Origin: Gammaproteobacteria bacterium | Lineage (GTDB): Bacteria > Pseudomonadota > Gammaproteobacteria > Steroidobacterales > GCA-2729495 | DNA: 64,000 nt | Direction of reading: 5' to 3' | Assembly: GCA_030066665.1 (NCBI GenBank) | Contig: JASJBD010000001.1 | Span: 29,276-93,275 of the forward strand | Notes under the pieces: generated by a model | What the model saw: only the letters and a program-made list of their open reading frames with translations | Told to the model about the DNA's origin: nothing | Database searches by the model: none | Shown: piece by piece, positions 46,450 to 55,427 of the stretch | Numbering within the stretch: the first letter of the stretch is position 1 | Layout of the letters: the number at the start of each line of letters is the position of its first letter | Position numbers and translations under genes: made by a program

Positions 46450-48006
46450 ATGATCAAGCGACGCGATCTACTGCGCCATGGCGCGGGATTACTGGGCTAC
46501 GGCCTGCTGGCCGGCCCCACGAGACTGCTGGCCAACCCGCCTTTCGAGAATAATCCCTTCACGCTCGGTGTCGCATCCGGCTATCCGCTGCCCAATTCGG
46601 TCGTACTGTGGACCCGGCTGGCGCCGTCGCCACTGGCCCCGGATGGCGGCATGCCGGCACAGGCGATTCCGGTGCAATGGGAAATCGCCACCGACGATAA
46701 TATGCGCGACGTCGTGCGCCGCGGTACGCAGTACGCGACCCCGGACTGGGCGCACTCGGTACATGTCGAGCCCCCTGGCCTGGAACCCGGGCGCGAATAC
46801 TGGTACCGCTTTCGTGCCGGCGATGCAGTGAGCCCCGTCGGCCGTACGCGCACAGCGCCCGGTTTCACGGACCGCAGGCCGCGCGTGAGGCTCGCACTGG
46901 CGTCATGCCAGATGTACGAACATGGCTACTACGCTGCCTACAAGCACATGCTGGACGATGACCTCGATCTCATCGTGCATGTCGGTGATTACATTTACGA
47001 GCTTTCATGGGGAAGGCGTAAGGTTCGCCGCCATCCACGGCCGGAGTGCTACACGCTCGACGACTACCGGGCCCAGCACGCCCTGTATCGACTGGACCCG
47101 GACCTGCAGGCGGCGCACGGCCGGTATCCGTGGATGCTGACCTGGGATGACCACGAAGTCGATAACGACTACGCCGACGATATTTCCGAATGGAACGATG
47201 ACCCACGCCTGTTCCTCGCACGTCGCGCGGCCGCGTACCAGGCCTACTACGAACACCTGCCGTTGCCACGCCGCGCGGTGCCGTTCGGCGCGCACATGCG
47301 CCTGCATACCACGCGCTGGTATGGTGATTTGGTCCAGCTCCACTTGCTCGACGGCCGACAATATCGGTCGCCGCTTGCCTGTCCACGCCCGGGGCGCCGG
47401 GGTGGCAATCGCATCGACGCCGACGAATGCGCGGAGTTGTTTCGGCGGGAGCGCAGCATGCTAGGTGCCCGCCAGGAAGCGTGGCTGCAGGCTGCCCTGC
47501 AGGAGTCGCGCGCGACCTGGAACCTGCTGGCCCAGCAAACGGTGATGTCACGCCTCGATGAGGCAGCCGGCGACGCCGAGGTCTTCTGGACCGACAACTG
47601 GAACGGCTATCCCGCGGCCCGAGCCCGCCTGCTGCAAACGCTGCGAGATACGGGGGCTCGAAATCCGGTCACACTGAGCGGTGACATCCATGCCTTCATC
47701 GTTGGCCAGGTATTCGATGGACCCGAGGCCGCGGCGTCCGAGAGCGCGATGCCAGAGGTCGTGACAACGTCTATCAGTTCACTGAGCGTCAAACAGGTCG
47801 ACCTCGATGAACACCGCCGGTACAACCCGCACATATTACTGGCCGAGAATCGCTACCGTGGCTACACACGACTGACCGTAGACCACCAGCAGTTACAGGC
47901 CGAACTGATCGCGCTCGATGATGTCACGAAAAGTGATAGCGCCCGGCGGATACTGGCGAGCTATGTCGTGGCGGCCGGTGAATCACAATTCCAGCGGTCG
48001 AGTTGA
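46450..48006 (+). CDS. phoD: PhoD-like alkaline phosphatase with Tat-type signal
   Basis: IKRRDLLRHGAGLL; FTLGVASGYPLPNSVVLWTRLAP; LIVHVGDYIYEL; LTWDDHEVDNDYA; LSGDIHAF. Confidence 0.9.
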   Translation: MIKRRDLLRHGAGLLGYGLLAGPTRLLANPPFENNPFTLGVASGYPLPNSVVLWTRLAPSPLAPDGGMPAQAIPVQWEIATDDNMRDVVRRGTQYATPDWAHSVHVEPPGLEPGREYWYRFRAGDAVSPVGRTRTAPGFTDRRPRVRLALASCQMYEHGYYAAYKHMLDDDLDLIVHVGDYIYELSWGRRKVRRHPRPECYTLDDYRAQHALYRLDPDLQAAHGRYPWMLTWDDHEVDNDYADDISEWNDDPRLFLARRAAAYQAYYEHLPLPRRAVPFGAHMRLHTTRWYGDLVQLHLLDGRQYRSPLACPRPGRRGGNRIDADECAELFRRERSMLGARQEAWLQAALQESRATWNLLAQQTVMSRLDEAAGDAEVFWTDNWNGYPAARARLLQTLRDTGARNPVTLSGDIHAFIVGQVFDGPEAAASESAMPEVVTTSISSLSVKQVDLDEHRRYNPHILLAENRYRGYTRLTVDHQQLQAELIALDDVTKSDSARRILASYVVAAGESQFQRSS

Positions 48007-48036
48007 ACGGCAAAGATTGCTACCACGCTGAAATCG

Positions 48037-49527
48037 CTACGTTACCGTGGCAGCCCTGATCCGGAAGGTCTGCGGCGACGGCAGGCGCAGCAGCGTCACG
48101 TCGACGACGGTCGTGCGGTGACCCTGGATAAACCGCCGCAGCCGCTGGTTCGAAATCTTCAGGCACACCGGCAGATAGCGAATCTCCGCGGTGCGCGGCT
48201 CAGTCGGCGCGATTTCGAGGTGCACCCCGCCGACCTGCGGCAGCAAGTCGTGCCAGTCCTCGCTATCCGCATCGAACTTCGCCGTCCGCAGGTAAAAGGT
48301 CAGAATCCCGGGCGTACGGACGTTCCGGTGGGTGTGCTCGAACAGCTCGTTGGCGGCAATGGTCGAGCCTGACGCCGAGTGCAACAACACATCAGCATGC
48401 TCCACCGGGCGACCGTACTGGTCCCGTAACCGGAAAATCAGTTGGGCGTGCGGATCATACTGGGCGCGAGGTTCATTGAAAATGCCCTGTACGAAGCCGG
48501 GCTGTAATTGCATCGCCGCGCGCCGATAGTTCGCCAGCGTGCGGCCGTCGTAAAGCGTGCCCGCGTCACGATACTCCCTCAGCGTGTCGGTGCGAAACGC
48601 GACGTCCAGGAGGGCCATGAGCTCCTCGCGAACTCTTCTGCCGGTCACAATGCCTCGCTCTCTCCCCGCGTGCGCGCACTGAAACGGAATTGCCAACGGC
48701 ACAGCGGGACGCTCGACTTCGTCTGCCAGGAATTGCTCCGCCACGCGATAGTGTTCGGCCGGTTCGTCACCTCGGCCGTCCGGTGATTCGCCCAACAGCG
48801 CGCAGCTCTCGGCAATATCGTCCCACGGCAATTTCGACGCGTGGCGTTTCGGCTCGATCGCGATGTAATTCCAGTTCGCGTTTGCCGCGGCTACCCGCAC
48901 CACGCCGTCCGAACCGTCTTCATGGGCGTAGCGCACCGGGATGGGTAACCAGTCAGCCAGTACCTGGCTGCCGACAATGCAAAACTCGCGCGTCTTGTAG
49001 CGGCGCCACAGGTCGTTGACGGGATCGAGAAAATGGCGTTGCAAATCGAGCGTGTCACTCGCCCCGAGTTCCAGTGCATCGAGCATCTGCACGCCGGGTT
49101 CGGCACCCTGGAACACGGCCCGCCCCCATTTGGCCAATTGCCCCCGTCCGATGTGAGTCCAGCCGGACCCGAAGTGTGCACCGGCCAGGTAACAGAGACG
49201 TTCTATCGAGGCTGGTCGCGGCGAAAAGTGCCGCAACCAGTTGCGCACCACGAGTGCACCGAGACTGTGTACCAGCACGTCAAACCGGCCTGCCAGCAGA
49301 TCGGGGACCTCGGCCTGCAGCGCCTGGTCCAGCGATCGCGCGAGGTCATCGAGGTGGATGCCGTCCTCCAACGTCACGTAACGCGCGACATTCAGTTCCA
49401 CCACGCGGCGCTGGCCGTACCGGCGCCGCAAATCCGCCGGCAACGTGCCGTAAATCGATGTGATCTGGCGGGCCGTACGTTTCCCGGCCTCGGCCCCGTA
49501 GCCATGAATGAGCAATAACGGATTCAT
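48037..49527 (-). CDS. Lipase/esterase-like alpha/beta hydrolase
   Basis: PLLLIHGYGAEAGKRTARQI; FDVLVHSLGALVVRNWL. Confidence 0.75.
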   Translation of the reverse strand: MNPLLLIHGYGAEAGKRTARQITSIYGTLPADLRRRYGQRRVVELNVARYVTLEDGIHLDDLARSLDQALQAEVPDLLAGRFDVLVHSLGALVVRNWLRHFSPRPASIERLCYLAGAHFGSGWTHIGRGQLAKWGRAVFQGAEPGVQMLDALELGASDTLDLQRHFLDPVNDLWRRYKTREFCIVGSQVLADWLPIPVRYAHEDGSDGVVRVAAANANWNYIAIEPKRHASKLPWDDIAESCALLGESPDGRGDEPAEHYRVAEQFLADEVERPAVPLAIPFQCAHAGRERGIVTGRRVREELMALLDVAFRTDTLREYRDAGTLYDGRTLANYRRAAMQLQPGFVQGIFNEPRAQYDPHAQLIFRLRDQYGRPVEHADVLLHSASGSTIAANELFEHTHRNVRTPGILTFYLRTAKFDADSEDWHDLLPQVGGVHLEIAPTEPRTAEIRYLPVCLKISNQRLRRFIQGHRTTVVDVTLLRLPSPQTFRIRAATVT

Positions 49528-49531
49528 CGCC

Positions 49532-50380
49532 TCAACCCCACGCGGCTGGATCCACACCATAGAAGCGCCGCAATTGGGCGTAAAGATCCGGCAGGTGCCG
49601 CCGCATCAGGTCGCCGCGCTCGAAAAAAGTCTCCGTGGCGACGGCGAAAAACTCTGGCGGCGAATCTGCGCCATACGCATCCATCACGTCGTTACGGCGC
49701 TCGTTTACACGTTCCGTCAACGCATCGAACTCCCGGCTCAGCACCGCGGCCCATTCCGCGTAATGCTCCTCTTCGCGGAGTATCGGCAGGCCATCGACGT
49801 AGCCGCTTTCCTCGTCCAGTTTGTGGGCGAATTCATGCAACACCACATTGTGCCCGTCGACATGATCCTCGATCCCCTGCCGTACATCACTCCAGGAGAG
49901 CACGATCGGACCCGCGTGCCAGGATTCTCCGGCGCGAATCGAATCGCTTTCAATCACCACGTCACCATCGTATTCAACCTCGGGGGCGACGAAAGCATCG
50001 GGATACAACAGTATCGATGCGAATCCGGCAAACCGGTCAGGATGGCGATTCAACAGCAACAGGCAGGCGTTGCCCGCGATCGTGACCCGCATCTCGTCGG
50101 TTACGTCGAGCCCGGCGCAACCGATGAACTGCATATCGTGTAGAAAGACATTTACGTAGCCTTGCAATTCGTCCTGCAAGTCTGGCGGCAGGCGCCTGTA
50201 CACCGGCACGTTTCGCTGCAGGATCGCTCGGCGCTCGACCGGTAACGGCGTGCTCTTCAACTCGCGACGGCGTTGCCGCTTCCGGAACCGGACCGCGAAG
50301 TAGATCAGCCAGCCGGCGATCAGCGCCCCGCCGATTGACAGCAGCAGGCCCAGGTACAGATTCGACTCCGCCCTCAACAT
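49532..50380 (-). CDS. MtfA-like (M90) zinc peptidase
   Basis: VVLHEFAHKLDEESGYVDG; single N-terminal TM segment. Confidence 0.85.
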   Translation of the reverse strand: MLRAESNLYLGLLLSIGGALIAGWLIYFAVRFRKRQRRRELKSTPLPVERRAILQRNVPVYRRLPPDLQDELQGYVNVFLHDMQFIGCAGLDVTDEMRVTIAGNACLLLLNRHPDRFAGFASILLYPDAFVAPEVEYDGDVVIESDSIRAGESWHAGPIVLSWSDVRQGIEDHVDGHNVVLHEFAHKLDEESGYVDGLPILREEEHYAEWAAVLSREFDALTERVNERRNDVMDAYGADSPPEFFAVATETFFERGDLMRRHLPDLYAQLRRFYGVDPAAWG

Positions 50381-50518
50381 TTCCGCGGGCACGGGAAGAT
50401 CTCCTGGGCAGCGTGACGCAGCCCGGAGAATAGCATTGCGCAATAAGCGGATATCGAAATCTGCGGCCGGTCGAACGGAGGCGTGATAAGGTGAGTCCGA
50501 CGGAAGGGAGGGTTCGAC

Positions 50519-50890
50519 ATGCTCCGAATCGCGATCTGCCTGATCCTCGTACTAGCGCTGCCGCCCGTCTTCGCCGACGGCCACATCAGGGCCATACCGG
50601 CGGAACCCGCCGAGAGTGTCGTGCCGGAACTGCAGGGCGTGGTCGTGCTATGCGCGACGAAACCAAACTCGGCGGAGCTCGAGGACGCCTGGACCGAGTA
50701 CCTTGAATACCACTACGACGACGATACCGACCTCGATCGCCTCATCGACACCGTGATTTCACGTGCCAATGCGCATCGGCGGAAACAGCATTCCCGCACC
50801 GGCACACAAAGCTTTTCGCGGGCGCAACGCGATGAAACCAAAAGGTTTCTGCACGACACCGCCAAAAACGCGATTCAAAATGTAAGATAA
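50519..50890 (+). CDS. Small secreted hypothetical protein
   Basis: ATG with GGAGGG upstream; clear signal peptide. Confidence 0.6.
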   Translation: MLRIAICLILVLALPPVFADGHIRAIPAEPAESVVPELQGVVVLCATKPNSAELEDAWTEYLEYHYDDDTDLDRLIDTVISRANAHRRKQHSRTGTQSFSRAQRDETKRFLHDTAKNAIQNVR

Positions 50891-50938
50891 TCAGTCGCTG
50901 GCACTGAACGCGACAAAGAACAAGCGGAGACTTTAACC

Positions 50939-51310
50939 GTGGAAACACGCTTGCCATTCATTATCGGTGATCTGCTCGCCAATGCCTTCGTGGCGACCGT
51001 CGCCGTCGCGCTGACGAGCTGGCTGATCGGCGGCGACTGGGGCATGGCGGTCGGCATGCTGGCCGGAATGGTCATCGGCATGATCGTCGCGCTGATCCTG
51101 AGCCTGACCATGCTCGTGCCCGTGCTCGGCGTCATGGAGGTCATGTCGCCGTGCATGCTCAGCGGCATGTTCGGCGGCATGTGGGGCGGCATGTGGGCAC
51201 TGTCCGGCGGCGACGTATTCCGTTGGGGCATCGGCACGGGCCTTATCGTGGTGGTAGTCATCTACGGGCTGAACCTGTTTGTTACCGGCCCCCGGAAAGT
51301 ACGGACCTGA
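50939..51310 (+). CDS. Gly/Met-rich membrane protein
   Basis: GTG start; GMAVGMLAGMVIGMIV...MLSGMFGGMWGGMWALSGG; several TM segments. Confidence 0.6.
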   Translation: METRLPFIIGDLLANAFVATVAVALTSWLIGGDWGMAVGMLAGMVIGMIVALILSLTMLVPVLGVMEVMSPCMLSGMFGGMWGGMWALSGGDVFRWGIGTGLIVVVVIYGLNLFVTGPRKVRT

Positions 51311-51312
51311 TC

Positions 51313-51921
51313 ATGGACATTGTTACGCAGGAAAAATGGGACCGTGCCGCGCGCACTTTCGACCTGATGTCGGCCTATGGACCGGAGTGGCGCTGGAAGC
51401 CGGCGAAGCTCAAGGCGTTCGGACGCATGCAACCCGGTAAAAAGATACTGTTCCTGGCCCTCGGTACCGGCCTGGATATCGGCGCGTTCCCGCCCGGCTG
51501 CGACATTATCGCGATCGACATCAGCCCGAAAATGGTCGAGAAGGCGCAAGCGCGTGTGGAAGCCTATGACGGCAATATGTCGGCGCAGGTGATGGACGTG
51601 CATGATATGAGTTTCCCGGACAACAGCTTCGACCAGGTCTTTACGTCCTGCACTTTTTGCTCCGTGCCTGACCCGGTCGGGGGGCTCAAAGCGCTGAAGC
51701 GCGTGCTGAGGCCTGGCGGTGAGCTGCATATGTTCGAGCATACGGGCAGTCATATCTTTCCGTTCAATTTCATGATGAAACTCATGAGCCCGCTGGCCAG
51801 CAAGTTTGGCCCGGAAACCGATCGGGATACCGTGGCCAACGTGCATGCCGCGGGCTTCGAAATCAGAGAGATCAACAACGTGTTTCTCGACACGGTGAAG
51901 ACGATTCACGCGACCAACTAG
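51313..51921 (+). CDS. Class I SAM-dependent methyltransferase
   Basis: ILFLALGTGLDIGAFPPGCDIIAIDISPKMVEKA; LKRVLRPGGELHMFEH. Confidence 0.88.
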   Translation: MDIVTQEKWDRAARTFDLMSAYGPEWRWKPAKLKAFGRMQPGKKILFLALGTGLDIGAFPPGCDIIAIDISPKMVEKAQARVEAYDGNMSAQVMDVHDMSFPDNSFDQVFTSCTFCSVPDPVGGLKALKRVLRPGGELHMFEHTGSHIFPFNFMMKLMSPLASKFGPETDRDTVANVHAAGFEIREINNVFLDTVKTIHATN

Positions 51922-51933
51922 GCGCACGGACGT

Positions 51934-52479
51934 ATGGCCGTCACCTTTGGCGTCCTGATGCTGGTTTGCGGGTTGCTGGCCATCACCTCGCCGCTCTATG
52001 CGGGCGTGTCCGTCACCCTTTTCGTGGGCGCCTACCTGCTGGTCGGCGGAATCAGTGCGTGCGTGGTCGCGTGCCGGGCGGGTGCTTTCGGCAAGGGCCT
52101 GGTGATCTTCCTGATCGGCGCGATCACGGCCCTCGTTGGTTATTACCTGTTATTTCAGCCGCTATCCGGTCTGGCGGCGATCACGCTGGTACTCGCCGTT
52201 TACTTTCTCACCACCGGCATATTCGAGCTGGTTGCTGCATTCCAGGCTCGGCCAGCCGCCGGCTGGGCCTGGCTGCTGGTGAACGCCATCGTCACGTTCC
52301 TGCTCGGCCTGATGATCTGGCGACAGTTCCCGCTGTCCGGCGCCTGGGCCGTCGGCATTCTCTTCGGCATCAAGTTGATTCTGAGTGGCTGGTGGCTAAT
52401 GGGCGTTGGCCGCGGCCTGCGGAGCGCGGCGCAGCAGGCCGCCGCCCAGCAAAGCCAGCGCACTACCGAACAGCAATAG
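51934..52479 (+). CDS. HdeD/DUF308-like membrane protein
   Basis: Repeated TM hairpins (GVLMLVCGLLAITSPLYAGVSVTLFVGAYLLVGGI). Confidence 0.8.
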   Translation: MAVTFGVLMLVCGLLAITSPLYAGVSVTLFVGAYLLVGGISACVVACRAGAFGKGLVIFLIGAITALVGYYLLFQPLSGLAAITLVLAVYFLTTGIFELVAAFQARPAAGWAWLLVNAIVTFLLGLMIWRQFPLSGAWAVGILFGIKLILSGWWLMGVGRGLRSAAQQAAAQQSQRTTEQQ

Positions 52480-53304
52480 CGCCGGCGGCACGGGTATGGT
52501 CGAAACTCGCACAAAATCGATTTGCAGCTCATATTGCTGGTTTTGCCCAGGTGCACCGGCCGGTTGCAGGAACGGGTTATAGGCGTCGCCGAAGCCTTGG
52601 TTCGGCACCCAGATATTGAATCGGACTTCACTCGGCCGATCCAGCTGGACGCCCAGTTGCTCCCGAATCAGCGTGCCGTTGACTACCCATTGCACGCTGT
52701 CAGCAAACCAGCGTATTTCATAGGTGTTCCATTCGGTCAGATCGAGACCCGGGACAGATACATTCGAGCCAATGCCGAGTTGATCGAAATTCTTGCCGTC
52801 GAAGACATTGGTATAGACTCGCTCGTTGTCGAGGTCGTTGGTCAACAGTTCGAAGTCGATCTCGTCACGTATGTTGTTGCTATCGAGCCCCCAGGTGAAG
52901 AAACCACCGATGAGCCCACCGGGTGGCGTGCCGAGGAAGCGCATTCGCGATGTAATCGCAATGCCGGCCGCGCCTGGCGTGAAAGTCTGCAACGTCTGAA
53001 TCTCGTGGCCCCAGAAGGAGCCGACGCCGGTGGGGTTATAGGTATCGAGCTGCAGCGTGACAGTGCCGCCGTTCACCACCGGGCGCAGATCCTGACCAAA
53101 GGCAGGTGGTTTTATCTGCGTCTGACCAAAGAAAGTGCCCTCGCCGACCGGCAGCCGCCAGGCCGACTGGTCCAGTGTCGAGCCATCAAAAGCATCAAAG
53201 AACAGCGTTGTGGCCAACGCACCGCCGGACGTGCAGGTGCCTGCCATGAACAGTGCGAGTAGCGCGCAAACTAGCCGGCATGATTTCTTCTTATTGGTAC
53301 GCAT
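52396..53304 (-). CDS. GH16/laminarinase-like secreted protein with PEP-CTERM-type tail
   Basis: FFDAFDGSTLDQSAW; RDEIDFELL; WNTYEIRWFADSVQWVVNG; C-terminal IPVPPALLLFGSALALLGGGLLRR. Confidence 0.75.
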   Translation of the reverse strand: MRTNKKKSCRLVCALLALFMAGTCTSGGALATTLFFDAFDGSTLDQSAWRLPVGEGTFFGQTQIKPPAFGQDLRPVVNGGTVTLQLDTYNPTGVGSFWGHEIQTLQTFTPGAAGIAITSRMRFLGTPPGGLIGGFFTWGLDSNNIRDEIDFELLTNDLDNERVYTNVFDGKNFDQLGIGSNVSVPGLDLTEWNTYEIRWFADSVQWVVNGTLIREQLGVQLDRPSEVRFNIWVPNQGFGDAYNPFLQPAGAPGQNQQYELQIDFVRVSTIPVPPALLLFGSALALLGGGLLRRAPQAAANAH

Positions 53305-53340
53305 GCGGATTACTCCCGCCGATAATTGGGACCATTGAGG

Positions 53341-53377
53341 AGACTGCTCCCCGGCCGCACGGGCGAGGCAGCAGTCT
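53341..53377. repeat. Inverted repeat AGACTGCT...AGCAGTCT in the leader of the GH16-like gene
   Basis: 8-bp perfect arms flanking a GC-rich spacer. Confidence 0.4.
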
Positions 53378-53440
53378 TCGGGCCGGGAATCCCCTTACAA
53401 ACTCCCGGCAGACACGATGGGCGCGCGACTCGGCGTTTCG

Positions 53441-54211
53441 CTAGTCGGCGAACTTCCGGCGTATACCGGCCAGCAGGCCCAGCGCGGAAGCAAACAGCCA
53501 GACGGCGGCCGGCACCGGGATCACGTTGAAATCAACGTTGTCGTAAAAGTTGCCGGACGGGACATCATTACCGGTATCGGTCAGGAAACCAAACTGCAAT
53601 CTCCGGCCTTCCCAGCCCGGGTCAATGAGCAATTCGACCGAATACCTGGCCCACTCGAGAGGCAGATCTGACGTATCGACCGTGGGATTGGCCAGGCGAT
53701 TGAATTCATCATCGAAGACCGCGATGAACCCCGCCGCTGCAGCAGGTGACTCTATATTGCCCCGCTTTGCATCGAAGCTGAAGATCCACGTCTCGCCAAG
53801 AACGTCGGCCCCGATGAACTGCTCCTGGTACACATTTGTCTGGACCGCAGCCGGGTTCCCATTTTGTTGGAAGCCGCGATTATCGTAATCGCTATAGACC
53901 GACAGCACCTGATCGCCCTGCAAGGGGCCGCCCTCGCCCGTCGCCAGGGCCGACACCTGGGGACCCTCTGCCGGCGCCTGTCCATTGTTGTATTGATAGC
54001 CACTGTTAAAGCTGCCGTCGGTATTGAACTGGTTGATGAAATTGATCCAGCCGTTGCCGACACAGGCAAATGCCGCACCCGCGCCACAGGGCGCCGGAAC
54101 TGCAGGGCTCTCAAAATTATCGCTGAAGGCGCTAAGCGCGTGACTTGCCGGCGCCATGAAAGACGTGGCAACGGCGGCGATCAGAGTCGCCGTTAGCTTT
54201 CTCATAGACAT
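53441..54211 (-). CDS. PEP-CTERM (VPLPA-type) sorting-signal protein
   Basis: Signal peptide; C-terminal IPVPAAVWLFASALGLLAGIRRKFAD. Confidence 0.82.
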   Translation of the reverse strand: MSMRKLTATLIAAVATSFMAPASHALSAFSDNFESPAVPAPCGAGAAFACVGNGWINFINQFNTDGSFNSGYQYNNGQAPAEGPQVSALATGEGGPLQGDQVLSVYSDYDNRGFQQNGNPAAVQTNVYQEQFIGADVLGETWIFSFDAKRGNIESPAAAAGFIAVFDDEFNRLANPTVDTSDLPLEWARYSVELLIDPGWEGRRLQFGFLTDTGNDVPSGNFYDNVDFNVIPVPAAVWLFASALGLLAGIRRKFAD

Positions 54212-54425
54212 TATTGTTGATCCTCCATCTTCGATCCGGTTCTTCCCCTTACAGGCTTTATCGGTGCCTGCTTCAAGAGACCGTCACGGGGCAAATTGCC
54301 CAGTTGAGTTGACAACGCTGTCAAAACAACAGCTTAAGACTAGTTCACAACTCGTTGCGCTGTCAATTGCGCTGCTTGGCTGGTCGCGCCGACTCCGGCT
54401 TGAGCAGGCGGTCAGATCCGGGAGA

Positions 54426-54449
54426 GGGTCCGAGTAACCACTCTGACCC
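54426..54449. repeat. REP-like inverted repeat GGGTCCGAGT-aacc-ACTCTGACCC
   Basis: 10-bp arms with one mismatch, intergenic. Confidence 0.45.
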
Positions 54450-54461
54450 CGATTGCTGGAA

Positions 54462-55334
54462 TCACTTGGGGGCGAATGCGTTTGCCAGAGCTTGCGGCGC
54501 TTCGCGGTCGCCCGAATCGCCTTCGACGGCGTACTGATAGAGAGCGGCGGAGAAGATTCCCTGCAGGGCCGCGTGAATCAGCGCCAGCACGATGATGGTG
54601 GCTACGAAAAGACCGAATACCAGTAGCAGCAGGTCACGAGATTCACTGCTCCCGACCGCGGCCGCAAGGAAGATGAAAAAGCCGGCCGCCATTATGTAAA
54701 ACAGGAAAAACACGACTCCCAGCCCGGCATTGGCAATGATGTTTTCGCCCCAGGTTTTTTTCAGCAGTGCGACGCTTTCTTTAACCGCGTCCATCGGCCC
54801 GATGTCGCGACTGACCAGCACCGGTACGACCAGGTAGGTCGCGACGGTCCAGCCAGTGCCAATCAACCCGACCACGATTTGACCGATGAAGCCGACCCGC
54901 TCGCTGATGGCGCGCAGGATCACACCGACAGTCGCCGCAATCATCGCGTAACCCAGGATATGGCCGATCTTGGACATCGCGATGCGCAGGCCATCCCCAA
55001 TCGTCGGGCTACCGCCCTGCAGTCGAATCAGGGCCGCTCCGACCAGCGCCGAGTTGAAAAAGAAAATCACGAAATACTCGACGAGATAGAACAGACCGAG
55101 GAAGAGCATCTGGCGCATCTGCTCCGCTTCCGCCATCTCCGCGTTTTCGGGATAGGCGCCGGCGCCTTCGGCAACGAACTCTCCGCCCGTCATAAACACC
55201 GGAATAAACGACACCAGCACCAAGATGGCCGCAATGCCGGACAACAACGGAAACACCAGCAAGTGCTTATCCTGCCGCAGCAGACCTGCACTGAATTTCA
55301 TCAATTCGAAGCTGCGCGAAAATCGTGCGAACAT
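54462..55334 (-). CDS. Multi-pass membrane protein (DUF6159-like)
   Basis: Five to six TM segments; FSRSFELMKFSAGLLRQDKHLLVFPLLSGIAAI. Confidence 0.7.
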   Translation of the reverse strand: MFARFSRSFELMKFSAGLLRQDKHLLVFPLLSGIAAILVLVSFIPVFMTGGEFVAEGAGAYPENAEMAEAEQMRQMLFLGLFYLVEYFVIFFFNSALVGAALIRLQGGSPTIGDGLRIAMSKIGHILGYAMIAATVGVILRAISERVGFIGQIVVGLIGTGWTVATYLVVPVLVSRDIGPMDAVKESVALLKKTWGENIIANAGLGVVFFLFYIMAAGFFIFLAAAVGSSESRDLLLLVFGLFVATIIVLALIHAALQGIFSAALYQYAVEGDSGDREAPQALANAFAPK

Positions 55335-55427
55335 GGCCGGTCACCCGTGTATTGGCGCTGCCGCCATACTATCACCGTCTCGCCCGGTGCTAAGCTGACG
55401 GGCCGCACGGTTTGGGGGATTCAGGGC

